A stretch of DNA of 64,000 bases from NCBI RefSeq assembly GCF_002018875.1, contig NZ_MVOL01000003.1, positions 434,001 to 498,000 of the forward strand, in the 5' to 3' direction. Shown piece by piece: positions 8,371 through 17,905 of the stretch. Source of the DNA: Pseudomonas sp. MF4836 (GTDB lineage Bacteria; Pseudomonadota; Gammaproteobacteria; Pseudomonadales; Pseudomonadaceae). A model generated the notes under the pieces. That model was not told the origin of the DNA and did not search any database. It was given only the letters and a program-made list of their open reading frames with translations. The position numbers and the translations under genes are program-made. Every line of letters begins with the position of its first letter. The first letter of the stretch is position 1.

Positions 8371-9018
8371 TTACTTCTTTTCAATCTTATAGAATGCAAT
8401 TGACATTTTAACATCTGTCAAAGGATTCACATCTGCTGTGTAAGGTGGTTGAATTGGTGGATGTATGCTACCAGCTCCGCAGGAGTAAATTAAAGATACC
8501 TTACTACCATCACCACTCCATGTGCCTATGGATTTGCTTGTAAGATTACAATCACTTGATGTGTTGAAATATCCACTTTCAAGGACAATCGCGTCAGGGT
8601 GATAAAAGGTATTTTCAAAATGTGGTGTGTGCCCCATATATCTATAAGTAACTGTTCCAGTCGTTGAGTTAATCGTGATGCAATTTGTTGTCATGTCACC
8701 GCATGACAGAGGTGAACCAGTAAGGTTTGGGTTACTGAAACTGAATGTGTTAGTAGAATTGTTACCGGCACCCATAGAAACTGTGTAAAGAAGAGTTTTG
8801 ACGTCCTCAACTGGCTTCTCTGGTTCTACAGGAACTTCTGGTTCAACAGGGGTTTCACCACCACCATTTCCACCAGCGTTTAACTTGAATATTATTGAAC
8901 CATCTGCAAGATGGCCGCCTAGTTTAGCTTCAATTGGAACATAGATAACATAAGCTGCTTGAGCGTTGGTTGATGCTAACAAAGTAAGTGCAAATAATCC
9001 TTTAATTGTGTTGTTCAT
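8371..9018 (-). CDS. Exported protein of unknown function
   Basis: A 215-residue protein with a clear Sec signal peptide (hydrophobic core about 7-17, cleavage after AQA at about residue 22). A Gly/Pro/Glu-rich linker (about 50-72) leads to a C-terminal domain with four cysteines (SCG, NCIT, DCNL, SCGAG), likely two disulfides in the periplasm or outside the cell. The Asn/Ser/Thr-rich domain recalls surface or adhesion proteins, but I do not recognise it. No ribosome site is obvious: a TATAAT box lies only ~24 bp from the ATG. Confidence 0.85.
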   Translation of the reverse strand: MNNTIKGLFALTLLASTNAQAAYVIYVPIEAKLGGHLADGSIIFKLNAGGNGGGETPVEPEVPVEPEKPVEDVKTLLYTVSMGAGNNSTNTFSFSNPNLTGSPLSCGDMTTNCITINSTTGTVTYRYMGHTPHFENTFYHPDAIVLESGYFNTSSDCNLTSKSIGTWSGDGSKVSLIYSCGAGSIHPPIQPPYTADVNPLTDVKMSIAFYKIEKK

Positions 9019-9103
9019 AATAAATTAGAAGTTGTTTATTATAATATTACATATAAATAACCATCAATCAAATCGGTTTGATAAATATAATGCAAAAAAG
9101 AAC

Positions 9104-9128
9104 AAAAAACCTTCTAGGAAGGCTTTGT
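9104..9128 (-). terminator. Terminator of the 134-aa gene
   Basis: Stem CCTTC / GAAGG with a T-run on the minus strand. Confidence 0.7.
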
Positions 9129-9143
9129 TGTTTTTGATTGATT

Positions 9144-9548
9144 TTAGTAAGTTGGAGATTCTCTTAACATATCTATGAGAGACTTTTCACGTCGCTTGGT
9201 CATTTCAATAGCTAGACATTTATCAGTGTGGCTTATGAGGAATTTAGACAATGAGCTGAACTGAGTTTCTTCAAGCATAATCTTGACCATTTCTCCATAC
9301 TTAGAAAATGATTTTCTGACGGCTTGAATCGTAGATGATTTGTTATCAGTTAAGGCATCGTTCAAGATTTCTTCAATGCCATCAAGATTATGGTTAAAAT
9401 TGTTCTCAATGAAGATGCTGATGAGTTTTTCTACTGCTGCAAATTTGTCATGAGCGTAAGAGACTTGGAATTCAGCTCTGTTGACTTGTTCTGTAATTCT
9501 CTTGGCGTATAAAGCTCCAGTGTCTATGTTGTTTAATATCAAGTACAT
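9144..9548 (-). CDS. Hypothetical protein (134 aa)
   Basis: A soluble, mostly helical protein without a recognisable domain. It is a stand-alone unit with the shared promoter (9578-9605), AAAAGGTGCAAT before the ATG, and its own terminator. Confidence 0.8.
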   Translation of the reverse strand: MYLILNNIDTGALYAKRITEQVNRAEFQVSYAHDKFAAVEKLISIFIENNFNHNLDGIEEILNDALTDNKSSTIQAVRKSFSKYGEMVKIMLEETQFSSLSKFLISHTDKCLAIEMTKRREKSLIDMLRESPTY

Positions 9549-9577
9549 ATTGCACCTTTTGTTGTTAGTTACTTATT

Positions 9578-9605
9578 ACTATAATACTAGATTCTTAAAT
9601 GTAAA
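9578..9605 (-). promoter_or_regulatory. Shared-type promoter (TTTACA-N16-TATAGT)
   Basis: Minus-strand TTTACATTTAAGAA with TATAGT 16 bp after TTTACA. It belongs to the family of near-identical promoters also found at 45-56 kb. Confidence 0.75.
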
Positions 9606-9655
9606 TAGTTGATATACGAAATAATGCAAATAAATTGATATTTGTTAATTGAAGG

Positions 9656-9682
9656 CAAAACAAAACCAGCAAAATGCTGGCG
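9656..9682 (-). terminator. Terminator of the ArdC-like operon
   Basis: Stem CCAGCA / TGCTGG followed by TTTTG on the minus strand. Confidence 0.7.
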
Positions 9683-9703
9683 TGTTGTGTTTCTTAAATG
9701 TAA

Positions 9704-11008
9704 TTACTCATGCTCAAAAACGAATGGCTTGTGATACTTGAAATACCCTAAGCGGTTTCTGTAATTCAAAATCGCCAGATATGTGCTAGATTCAATGTAA
9801 TCATCAGCATTGTCTTTCAGCTTCGGGGTGGAATATTTAAAAAGTGTAGTTAGATTATTGAATATAACTTTCAAATCATCTTCAAGGGCTGAATAAAGCC
9901 ATTCTGGATGGGATTGTGACGTTAGAAATTCTTGATTGATAAATATCAACGTTGCAAGGTTTTGTAACGCATAAACAACATCTGAGTTTGGGCCAGAAGC
10001 TGAAAAGGTTTCAGTAGAGAAAGAAATATATAGCCTATATTCTTCGTTTGAAAAATGGAAGTATGGTTTAAACCTACCTGTTATAGACTTGTTTTCATTA
10101 ACAGTATCTTCTTCAAAATCTATGTCAAAGCTAGTGTCAAATTCATCCTTGCTTAATATTGGGCTGGAAACGTTACTTTCTGAATTGTTTGGTTCTTTTT
10201 CATCGAATTCAGAAAAGTCGAACTCATCCTTATTGTTGGCTCCCTTGGTTGTTTCATTTAATGGAAGGATAACGTCTAATTCGGTGAAATCGAAATCATC
10301 GAAATCATCAATTTTGCTTAGAGTAGATGTTGTATCAACATTCACAAAGTCTTTCAGTATAGGTATGTCTTCATTGTTCGATTCGTCGCTACTCCCAAAA
10401 TCAAAATCACCTGAGAATAAATCATCTAAGTTATCTGGCTCTTCTGTATTTGCTTCATTAGTAAAATCGTTTTTTAAACGCTCATGTGGCTTTCCTTTAA
10501 TGTCTGAGAAAATAGCTTTGCATTTCACTCCATCCGTACATTTCCAGTAATAAACCTTGTCTTTTATACAATCAGAACGTATCAGTCCAGATTGACAAGC
10601 GGGGCAGTTGTAAGTAGTAGTCGCAATATTTATTTTCTCAACTAAGGGTTCACCAAGTTCATCAAAATCAAAATCTTCATTCATATTGAGCGGGTTAGAC
10701 AAAATCTTGATTGTTATGTCATCTATTATTAGTTGATATTTTTTGATAAAATCTTTTCTGTCAGGCTCATTAGGCCCAATTTTTTCTTTATAGAAAATTC
10801 CAAATAGCTCATTGAAGTCATCGCTAGCACCTTTCATGAACTTGGTGTCGTTAATTTTAACTACATAAGATTTTAGCTTGTTGCCGAAATAGTCTAAAAC
10901 GACTTTTCTTGTTAATCCTGTCTCATTGTGTTCAAAGGTACTGGAGCGTGAATCGAATGAAAATCTCTTGTATTCATAAGTAAGCTCTAAATTTAATCCA
11001 TATTTCAT
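9704..11008 (-). CDS. Acidic protein with a topoisomerase-like zinc ribbon
   Basis: 434 residues. Residues 135-163 carry CPAC-x18-C-x5-C, which resembles the C4 zinc finger at the C terminus of type IA topoisomerases, so it may bind single-stranded DNA. Residues about 190-310 are very rich in Asp/Glu/Ser and probably disordered. The C-terminal ~120 residues form another folded domain. It is the last gene of a three-gene unit with the ArdC-like gene; only 2 bp separate it from the 58-aa gene upstream. Catalytic topoisomerase motifs are absent. Confidence 0.8.
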   Translation of the reverse strand: MKYGLNLELTYEYKRFSFDSRSSTFEHNETGLTRKVVLDYFGNKLKSYVVKINDTKFMKGASDDFNELFGIFYKEKIGPNEPDRKDFIKKYQLIIDDITIKILSNPLNMNEDFDFDELGEPLVEKINIATTTYNCPACQSGLIRSDCIKDKVYYWKCTDGVKCKAIFSDIKGKPHERLKNDFTNEANTEEPDNLDDLFSGDFDFGSSDESNNEDIPILKDFVNVDTTSTLSKIDDFDDFDFTELDVILPLNETTKGANNKDEFDFSEFDEKEPNNSESNVSSPILSKDEFDTSFDIDFEEDTVNENKSITGRFKPYFHFSNEEYRLYISFSTETFSASGPNSDVVYALQNLATLIFINQEFLTSQSHPEWLYSALEDDLKVIFNNLTTLFKYSTPKLKDNADDYIESSTYLAILNYRNRLGYFKYHKPFVFEHE

Positions 11009-11010
11009 AG

Positions 11011-11187
11011 TTATCCTCTTGATAATTGTTTAATTAATTCTTCCTCTTCTTCAGGGCTATTAATGAATAGCTCAGGCAAGATTTCTTCTTCTGGTTTTAA
11101 ATCGCCTTCCATGTAGCTGAAATAGTCTTTTGCTGATAGTCCAGACAACGCAATAGCGTCTTCAATGGTGTAGTATTCTTTAATCAT
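11011..11187 (-). CDS. Small acidic protein (58 aa)
   Basis: A short frame beginning MIKEYYTIEDAIALSGLSAK and ending in a Glu-rich tail. Its ATG overlaps the ArdC-like stop (ATGA), and its own stop is followed after 2 bp by the ATG of the zinc-ribbon gene, with AGAGGA upstream of that start. The tight packing on both sides is the evidence that it is real. Function unknown. Confidence 0.7.
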   Translation of the reverse strand: MIKEYYTIEDAIALSGLSAKDYFSYMEGDLKPEEEILPELFINSPEEEEELIKQLSRG

Positions 11188-12935
11188 ATTAAGTTCCTCA
11201 ATTGGTTAGTGGTTGATTTGTATTTGCTATCATCATTAGCTGGTTTCTTGTATGCGTTCTTGTTAGCTAATGGTGCTGGCTCGACCTTTTCAGGCTCTGG
11301 TTTACAGAAGATGTGATGAACGTTGTCTAGCTTCAATTGAGCGTCAATGCGGGTCTTCATTGACTCAAAGCATTGTTGAGACTGACGCATAGCTTCGACT
11401 ATCAACAACGGGTCTTTCTTGAACGCTGGTATTGCCCAGCCAAGGTTATAGGCGTCCTCGTTGGCGTTATAGGCTTGCTGCTGCTCGTTCTGGTCGAGGC
11501 CATAGTGTCTAACGAGCTGTTGAGCGGCTACGTTCACTAGAAGCTCTTCAAAGCCCCTATGAGCATTTGAAATGTTGTAGTCGTTCAATGACTGACGATT
11601 GAGCTTTGAAGGGTGTCCCTGAGCGTGAGCGTCTTCATGGAAGGTGGTTGAAATTTCCTGCAACGGGCTTTTGAAGTTATCGCTGTGAGCCAGATTGATA
11701 GCGTTCCTTTTAGGAAGGTAGTAGTTCGTGGTACCGCCTCTGGTAATCGGAATGTCTATGGATTTGAGGTAAGAGTCTCTGAACGTCACTAGGTCGTCAT
11801 TGTTGATGGCTTTCAACTGAGGCTTCTTGAACTCTTCCAACCACTTAATACGTGGGTCAGGCTTGTCTTCATGCTTCCATTCAAGCTGGTCGATGTTGAA
11901 GACGGTGACGGTCTTAGCCGCTCTACGCCAGAAGTGTTGTGGTTCGCCATTGGTGTCTAGAACTGGTTGAGATTCACCTGATTCATTGGTGGTTTCAATG
12001 GCTTTACCCTTCATACCGAAACGCTGAATGATAGGGGTTCCCTTGGTGCCTTTCGGCATGGCAAACCCTGTGTTGATAGCGTCATTGAAGCTCATATAGA
12101 GCGGTGCCTTAAACCCTCTGGATTCGGTGTCATCCATGAGAAGCACCTGATTTTCATTGCCATATTTGTAGCCGGTCTTAGGGTTCATGCCTGAGAGCTG
12201 AAACACCGGGTCTTGCCAAGGTGGTATGCCTGAACGGTCATTTGTTTCTAGACGTTCAATGAGACGTTCACCAATCTTGATGAATAGCTTCTCTGTTTCA
12301 CCCGTAAAGTGAACGTCAGTTTTCTTGAATTTACCTTCAGTCCATTCACCCGGCTCAAACACAATGTCACTGTGTTCTTGTCTCATGGCAGGAAATTCAG
12401 CTTCTTGAGCAGCTAAGCTTAAAGATGATGCTCGGTTTATAATGCTTTGTTCAAGAGATTCAGAATAGATATTGGAGAATTGCAAACCAGTATCATCATA
12501 AAGAATACTTCCAAGTGATTTACGTTGTTCGTTCTGTTCTTCACTGTATTTTATGAGATTACTGAATAAATGCTCATGACCGGATAGGGATAACTTGAAT
12601 TTCTGCAAGGCATATTCTGGCGTGCAACCCTTCAAACTCGCTGAGTCGAAATACTCGAATTCTTGACCTAATGATGTTCCTATCTTCTTTTCATCAGCCG
12701 GAAGAGATTTGATTAGACGCTCATAAGCTCCAAGGGCTGTTATTTCTTCTGGTAAGTTTTCGTTGTAAAAACCATATTTTGATTTTATGTATGACTGCAC
12801 AAGAAGGTGAACGTCATGGGGTACTAATGGCTCAGTTAAAACGTTTTTGCTGAATAGCGGTTTGTTCTCATCAAAGAAGTTGACAAAGTTTTCTATCTCT
12901 TCTCCTAATTTAGCTTGGTCTATACCTTCATACAT
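11184..12935 (-). CDS. ArdC-like antirestriction protein with zincin domain
   Basis: 583 residues. An N-terminal extension (~200 aa) of unknown type is followed by an ArdC N-terminal-like DNA-binding domain (about 215-300; IPPWQDP, NPKTGYKYG, an N residue cluster) and a C-terminal metallopeptidase-like domain. The zinc site is visible as HEDAH at 433-437, with the further ligand in GFEELL at 461-466. ArdC proteins bind single-stranded DNA and protect incoming plasmid DNA from restriction, which fits a mobile element. It heads a three-gene operon. It is longer than typical ArdC (~300 aa). Confidence 0.88.
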   Translation of the reverse strand: MYEGIDQAKLGEEIENFVNFFDENKPLFSKNVLTEPLVPHDVHLLVQSYIKSKYGFYNENLPEEITALGAYERLIKSLPADEKKIGTSLGQEFEYFDSASLKGCTPEYALQKFKLSLSGHEHLFSNLIKYSEEQNEQRKSLGSILYDDTGLQFSNIYSESLEQSIINRASSLSLAAQEAEFPAMRQEHSDIVFEPGEWTEGKFKKTDVHFTGETEKLFIKIGERLIERLETNDRSGIPPWQDPVFQLSGMNPKTGYKYGNENQVLLMDDTESRGFKAPLYMSFNDAINTGFAMPKGTKGTPIIQRFGMKGKAIETTNESGESQPVLDTNGEPQHFWRRAAKTVTVFNIDQLEWKHEDKPDPRIKWLEEFKKPQLKAINNDDLVTFRDSYLKSIDIPITRGGTTNYYLPKRNAINLAHSDNFKSPLQEISTTFHEDAHAQGHPSKLNRQSLNDYNISNAHRGFEELLVNVAAQQLVRHYGLDQNEQQQAYNANEDAYNLGWAIPAFKKDPLLIVEAMRQSQQCFESMKTRIDAQLKLDNVHHIFCKPEPEKVEPAPLANKNAYKKPANDDSKYKSTTNQLRNLI

Positions 12936-12963
12936 GATAGTCCTTCTGTTGTTATTACTTAAT

Positions 12964-12991
12964 ATTATAATACAATCAAATCAATTTACAA
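12964..12991 (-). promoter_or_regulatory. Promoter of the ArdC-like operon
   Basis: Minus-strand TTGTAA-N16-TATAAT, then AGAAGGAC before the start. Confidence 0.65.
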
Positions 12992-13027
12992 GAATGGTAG
13001 GGTATTTAGAATGAATAGTAGTCAGGC

Positions 13028-13049
13028 AAAAAAGCCCGTTAAGGGCTTA
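13028..13049 (-). terminator. Terminator of the 396-aa gene
   Basis: Stem AAGCCC / GGGCTT with TTTTTT on the minus strand, directly after the stop. Confidence 0.85.
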
Positions 13050-14237
13050 TTGTGTTTTGTAGCGTATCTTGAATCTTTCGTGTTTCTTATCTTCTATCTG
13101 TTCAAAGCTTTTCACCAGATGAGCTTTTAAGTCTTGCATGGTGAATTTCTCACTGGTGTAGTCGGTGTTCATGTTGGTCATGATGCTGGCCTTTTCCAGA
13201 CGTTCAAGCCCTTGTTTCATCAACTGGTCTTTACCCAATAGTTTCTTGTCATCAAGGAAGGCTAGATAGGCTATGACCTGCTCAGTAGCCGCTGGGCAAA
13301 ACTCGTTGACCGGGCCATAGGCATACTCAAACTTCTCCACGGCGTTCTGTGCCTTGTGGTGGTAGTTGGATAGGAGTGAGTAGAGTGAATTCCTGTTAGC
13401 GGCCATCGCTACCTTGGCAGCGTGTGGAATGTTCAACAGAAAGGATTTAACAGACGCTGGGTCGGTGTAGAGGTGCTTGGCGTTGAATCCATCCATCTTG
13501 ACCAAAGGGTCTGTCTGACGGTCGAATCGACGCTTAAAGTCGGCCTGCTCGATCACGCTGGTTTCGTTGTTGCGGTAAAGTTCGCATAGATTGACGATTA
13601 CCTTCTGAACGCTGAATTTACGGGCGGGTAGGGCTTCTGGTAGAGCCACTGGAACAGGTTCAGGGATAGGCTCAATCACTGGTGCCGGATCTGCTCGGTT
13701 CTGGTCATGGTGGTAGGTATCGACGTTCTCAGACAGCATTCCCAACACCTGCAGGTTGTCGTAGGTGGCTTCTAGTTCTAGGCCAAGCAAGGTGGCTGGC
13801 TGACCATCCTTGAGGGTTATCACATCACCAGTCTGGAACGTCTCAAAAAGCCCGGTAGCGTTCGTGTGCCATAGCTCCCTGTCTCTATCCACTATGACGA
13901 TGGTGTCACTGGTCTGGAAGAAGCTGAACCTGTCTTGAAGGTCATTGAGCTTGATGAATGAGAGAGGGTCATTCACATTCTCAAAATGGTGATGTTTGTC
14001 CATCATCAGCGGGCCATAGCTGTGAGCGTAGGCAAGATGACCTTCTTTGAAGGGTTTGATTAGCTGAGCGTTAGCTTGCTCGTTTTCAAGGATGGCTGAA
14101 AAGAAGGGTAGGTGCTTGGGTTCAAAATGGTTTGGGCTGATGATGATTAACTTATCATCGGTGACTCTGAAATGAATGTTCTTCTCGCGTCTTTCTTGTG
14201 CTTGTGCTCTATTCTGTATAAATTCCTTGGCTGACAT
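13047..14237 (-). CDS. Hypothetical protein (396 aa)
   Basis: Two domains appear to be joined by a Pro/Glu-rich linker at about 183-208. The N-terminal part is beta-rich; the C-terminal part is helical and basic at its end. I do not recognise either. The final codons overlap the terminator stem. It is a single-gene unit with promoter at 14264-14291. Confidence 0.8.
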   Translation of the reverse strand: MSAKEFIQNRAQAQERREKNIHFRVTDDKLIIISPNHFEPKHLPFFSAILENEQANAQLIKPFKEGHLAYAHSYGPLMMDKHHHFENVNDPLSFIKLNDLQDRFSFFQTSDTIVIVDRDRELWHTNATGLFETFQTGDVITLKDGQPATLLGLELEATYDNLQVLGMLSENVDTYHHDQNRADPAPVIEPIPEPVPVALPEALPARKFSVQKVIVNLCELYRNNETSVIEQADFKRRFDRQTDPLVKMDGFNAKHLYTDPASVKSFLLNIPHAAKVAMAANRNSLYSLLSNYHHKAQNAVEKFEYAYGPVNEFCPAATEQVIAYLAFLDDKKLLGKDQLMKQGLERLEKASIMTNMNTDYTSEKFTMQDLKAHLVKSFEQIEDKKHERFKIRYKTQ

Positions 14238-14263
14238 AATATTCTTCGATGTTATTACTTAAC

Positions 14264-14291
14264 ATTATAATACTTAAGAAATTTAACGCAA
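14264..14291 (-). promoter_or_regulatory. Promoter of the 396-aa gene
   Basis: Minus-strand TTGCGT-N16-TATAAT, leader of about 30 nt. Confidence 0.55.
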
Positions 14292-14304
14292 ATCATACAG
14301 GCAT

Positions 14305-14333
14305 AAAAAAGCCCCCAATGAAGGAGGCTATTT
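14305..14333 (-). terminator. Terminator of the 135-aa membrane protein gene
   Basis: Stem AGCCTCC / GGGGGCT followed by TTTTTT on the minus strand. Confidence 0.75.
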
Positions 14334-14352
14334 AGAACTTAAAGGAAGTGAA

Positions 14353-14760
14353 TTAGATGTAACGTTTCTTAGTCTTCTTGCCAGCAACCGCAACGTAACC
14401 AGCACCCAGCATGTTACCAATACCACGGAACATTGCTTTGAAGAGGCCGCAAGCTTCAAGACCTTTCACAAACCCGATGAACAAAAGGGAATACATGAAA
14501 GAGTGAGACAAGGCAACGATAACAGCACAACCAACCAACATTGAAACAATCATCATAGAAGAACTGAACTCGTCTTCATCCGTGATGATGCTGAGCAATT
14601 TAGGCAAGAACAACATGAAGATAGATGCCGCAATAACTGCAACACCAACGTTTCTAGCCTCTAACAATTTCCAATCAACCAAACCTTTTAACGACAATGC
14701 AAAGACGCCAAACATTACAACCCAAGCAATAACGCCCATACCGATAACTTTAATATTCAT
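14353..14760 (-). CDS. Small polytopic membrane protein (135 aa)
   Basis: Four hydrophobic segments (about 5-25, 36-57, 68-88, 90-108) and a basic C terminus (KKTKKRY). A very strong ribosome site (AAAGGAGG) precedes the ATG, suggesting high expression. It lies downstream of the 859-residue polytopic lipoprotein gene in the same direction, with ~200 bp between, and may belong to the same membrane system. Family unknown. Confidence 0.82.
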   Translation of the reverse strand: MNIKVIGMGVIAWVVMFGVFALSLKGLVDWKLLEARNVGVAVIAASIFMLFLPKLLSIITDEDEFSSSMMIVSMLVGCAVIVALSHSFMYSLLFIGFVKGLEACGLFKAMFRGIGNMLGAGYVAVAGKKTKKRYI

Positions 14761-14960
14761 ACGAACCTCCTTTAAGTTCTTACTTTAAGTATAACATATG
14801 AGTGCCGAAACTCAAGCGGATTACTGTAGTATTTTCAAATTACAACCAACTTTACCATTGAGAAAACATATTAACTAAACAACTTTCAGTCAACACAATA
14901 ACGCCAGAATAAACACCAATCTAATAATCAAACACAAATTACACACTGTCCAACCCGATG

Positions 14961-17540
14961 TTATGCCGCTACTCGCCCTCTATATGCTTTTGCTACAACT
15001 TTAGCTTCTTGAATACCTTGAACTCTCATATCTTGTCTTGAAACCTTGCCATGCGTGAAGTGTTCAAAGTGTGCTGATACTCTACTCATCAAGGAAGAAG
15101 TTATCTTGTAAAATACTACAAAAACCAATACTGAGATGACCAAACATATAACTGTGGCTTTCATTCCATCTTCCCAGCCAAACAAAGCACCTGAGAATTT
15201 GTTTAAATCACCTACAACGTGAATCATTGTCTGTGAGAAAATGTGCGGAATCATCGTGAATGCAAAAGTAGCGTTCAAGCAAGCCAACAATAATTTCTCA
15301 CAAATGATGATAATAGCTGTTCTGTCTAAGTCTCTTCTTTCTGGTTCAGCATCTAAATTCACAAACCAGCGTAGCATGATGGTTACACTGTCAAACATGA
15401 TGTTGGTAATCATCCCAGTGATGATTGCAAAGAAAATGAAATAGTCAGACAACGGTAAGAGATACATGAAGAATTGACCGGCTGCTGTCATAGCATTGGC
15501 TGCGTTTGAAACAATTGTAGCTGCTCCATCGTTTAGCTGTGCGAATAACATCATTGTATAAAATTCAGTATAGTTACCAGTCTTCTCATAGAATGAGTCA
15601 GCAAAACCATCGTCATTAGCTGCTAAGGCTATTACTCCACCACCAGCGTCTGTTAAGACTGGGACAGCCCAAGCAATCAATTTTCTTGATTGTGCGGCTT
15701 TGGCAAACATTCCTACTACCTTTTTCATCATCGTGTATTCAACTTGGTCAGAAAGTTCTGTTGCTCCTTTGCCTTTCACGCTGACTTTGCCCGATGCCTT
15801 GTTGATAGCTGTGGCTACTTTCAGTTGAGTTCCTACAATGCTCATCTTCAAGCCGTATGCATACATTTCGTTGTAGATGTTTCCACAATCAAAACCATCA
15901 TGCATGACGTTAGGATGTTGCATACACACCACAAATTTCTTAGACCCAGCAAAACCATCACGGCCAGTGAATCGGCCTAAAACACTTTCAAATCCAAAGC
16001 CATTCATACCATTGGCTACATTCTGATGACCAATAGTGAAGGTTCTTTCAATCTCCTTGATTTGTAGTTCACCTTGAACCACTGAAATAGGGAATGTCGC
16101 TAAGACAGTACCGCCAGATTGGTAGAATTCTCTTTGTTCAAGAACGGTAAAGTCAGCATTGAATGTGTTGACGATTTTTTGAGCTGAGTTGTTATCAACA
16201 ATTCTTCTTCTTTTGTCGGAGACTGGAAGCGTAAGAAATTGTCTAAACTCATCATCCTTCATCACAAAGTAGCTATTGAGAGCCGTGCTGCAGGCGTAGG
16301 GTGATGTAAGACTGTTACAGTTGTCTTGAATGCACTGCTTGTAGAATTTCTCTGTATCTTCACTGAGCATCATTCCTTTCTGTTCATATCCAGACGAACA
16401 AATGAAGGCGTTTCTATGTTGAAGCTGAGCTTGTTGGGTATCTATTGAATCCATTGTCATGTCTTTGGCTTTGGTCAAGTCATACACAAACTCTCTGCTG
16501 ATACAGTTGAGAGCGTAAGCCTTGTATTTTTCAAGCTCAATGGATGAGAAGAAACGTGTATCAACCCCAGCAAGTGACTCAACCCCGCATGAAGCTGTGC
16601 CTTCATTGAATTTGGAGCTTATACCGAACGGTAAAAGACTTTTGCTGTAATTCGCTGCTATGAGGTCAGCATTCTTGACGAATTTAGCTAAGGCATCAGC
16701 CAGTGCTTTATCTTGCATAGCGGTGTAGTCGAATAGGCCATATTCTTTAGCTATGGTCACACCTTTGTTGTCTATTAGGTAAGCCCCTACGAGCTTACAG
16801 CGACCATAGGAAGCTGAGATTGACCTACCACCAGCGGTTTTAAGGATTTTGATTGAAGGGTCTTGGTCTTTTTCGCTGAATGAATTTGATTTGACGCAAA
16901 TCTGATAATCAAGAATGTTGCCTAATCTACCGTTCTTGAATGAAAAGTCAGGGAATTTAACAGATATTTCTTTTGTTAATGCGTTGGTCGATTCAATACG
17001 TTGGTAGGTCGTTGCCCAGTTTTCACTGATTGAAAACACCGTCCAAAAAAGCAAGCTTCCTAAACCAACTGCAACAAAATATTCAAACATTGCGTGCAAT
17101 TTCTTGATTACGAAATTTTGTGTTCTTACCTTGCTTGAAGCTGCTAATGCTAGATTTTTTTGGAAGAAAATTAAGTACATGAGGTAAGCCATACCAGTCG
17201 TTACAAACCAACCTACGACTGTTCTTATGTTTTCATTCGCTTCACCAACGATGGATGGGATAGGGTTTGTGTTGTCTCTTCCCTCAGTACCTTCTTTACC
17301 TGAACAGTTGTAGTCAGGTGCAAGGCTGTCTCCAAAAAATAGAAATTTCTTGTTTGTGTGGTTGATGATGACTTTTGCGGCACTGCACCCAACGGCTGCT
17401 TCAATGATATTGTTCTTGAGGTTGGTATCTATCTTGTCTTGTGAGGTAGTGACGGCATTTTCATTGACTTCTGACTGAATGGTTTTGTCATAGCAACCTG
17501 ACAGGAAGAGGGCAAGAACGGCAATAATTATGTATTTCAT
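14961..17540 (-). CDS. Large polytopic lipoprotein (859 aa), candidate membrane-apparatus component
   Basis: The N terminus has a lipoprotein signal with lipobox LSGC (Cys16). Two transmembrane helices follow at about 105-126 and 150-172, then a long, mainly soluble middle (about 175-660) with scattered cysteines, then five or six helices at about 690-830. The build matches three other large proteins here (21280-23934, 37160-40189, 40974-43298) and is like DotA/TraY or extended VirB6/TrbL proteins. Sequence similarity to those families is not evident to me. The start has no ribosome site; the leader is AT-rich. Confidence 0.85.
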   Translation of the reverse strand: MKYIIIAVLALFLSGCYDKTIQSEVNENAVTTSQDKIDTNLKNNIIEAAVGCSAAKVIINHTNKKFLFFGDSLAPDYNCSGKEGTEGRDNTNPIPSIVGEANENIRTVVGWFVTTGMAYLMYLIFFQKNLALAASSKVRTQNFVIKKLHAMFEYFVAVGLGSLLFWTVFSISENWATTYQRIESTNALTKEISVKFPDFSFKNGRLGNILDYQICVKSNSFSEKDQDPSIKILKTAGGRSISASYGRCKLVGAYLIDNKGVTIAKEYGLFDYTAMQDKALADALAKFVKNADLIAANYSKSLLPFGISSKFNEGTASCGVESLAGVDTRFFSSIELEKYKAYALNCISREFVYDLTKAKDMTMDSIDTQQAQLQHRNAFICSSGYEQKGMMLSEDTEKFYKQCIQDNCNSLTSPYACSTALNSYFVMKDDEFRQFLTLPVSDKRRRIVDNNSAQKIVNTFNADFTVLEQREFYQSGGTVLATFPISVVQGELQIKEIERTFTIGHQNVANGMNGFGFESVLGRFTGRDGFAGSKKFVVCMQHPNVMHDGFDCGNIYNEMYAYGLKMSIVGTQLKVATAINKASGKVSVKGKGATELSDQVEYTMMKKVVGMFAKAAQSRKLIAWAVPVLTDAGGGVIALAANDDGFADSFYEKTGNYTEFYTMMLFAQLNDGAATIVSNAANAMTAAGQFFMYLLPLSDYFIFFAIITGMITNIMFDSVTIMLRWFVNLDAEPERRDLDRTAIIIICEKLLLACLNATFAFTMIPHIFSQTMIHVVGDLNKFSGALFGWEDGMKATVICLVISVLVFVVFYKITSSLMSRVSAHFEHFTHGKVSRQDMRVQGIQEAKVVAKAYRGRVAA

Positions 17541-17905
17541 GAATTAAAGTGAGATTATATAATATCATTATAATATATAAATGGACTATGGCAAATAATT
17601 AACCTAATTAAAGAGTATGATTTAAAACTCGGGAAGCATAAGTAAGATGCCAAAACAAAAATCAGATTTATTGTATATCTATACCGTTCGTCGGATTTAG
17701 ATAGTTTTAATAAATGTTAGTTATGATTTTTGACCTTCTACAAGCCACGTAACTTAAGGCTTAGACAATAAATGTGTTTTTTGATTAGCACGTTACAATG
17801 GCTCCTGTCAATTTATTTCTGTAGACAAGTTTAATTTCAAACTATATATTTGTTTCGTCTTAACCAATCAGGGTTTAGCTTATGAAGAAATGAAGAGGTG
17901 ATTAA
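17541..17905. other. Divergent intergenic region
   Basis: 365 bp between the divergent 859-aa and 215-aa genes. TATAAT-like words close to 17560-17580 can serve the minus strand. Plus-strand promoter elements for the methyltransferase-like operon must lie upstream of 17892. No gene or repeat is visible. Confidence 0.5.

Noticed and set aside
10089..10550. Serine-rich plus-strand frame
   Set aside because: Mirror of the acidic coding sequence of the zinc-ribbon gene on the other strand.
9704..11008. Topoisomerase I gene
   Set aside because: Only the C4 zinc ribbon resembles topoisomerase; the catalytic domains are missing.
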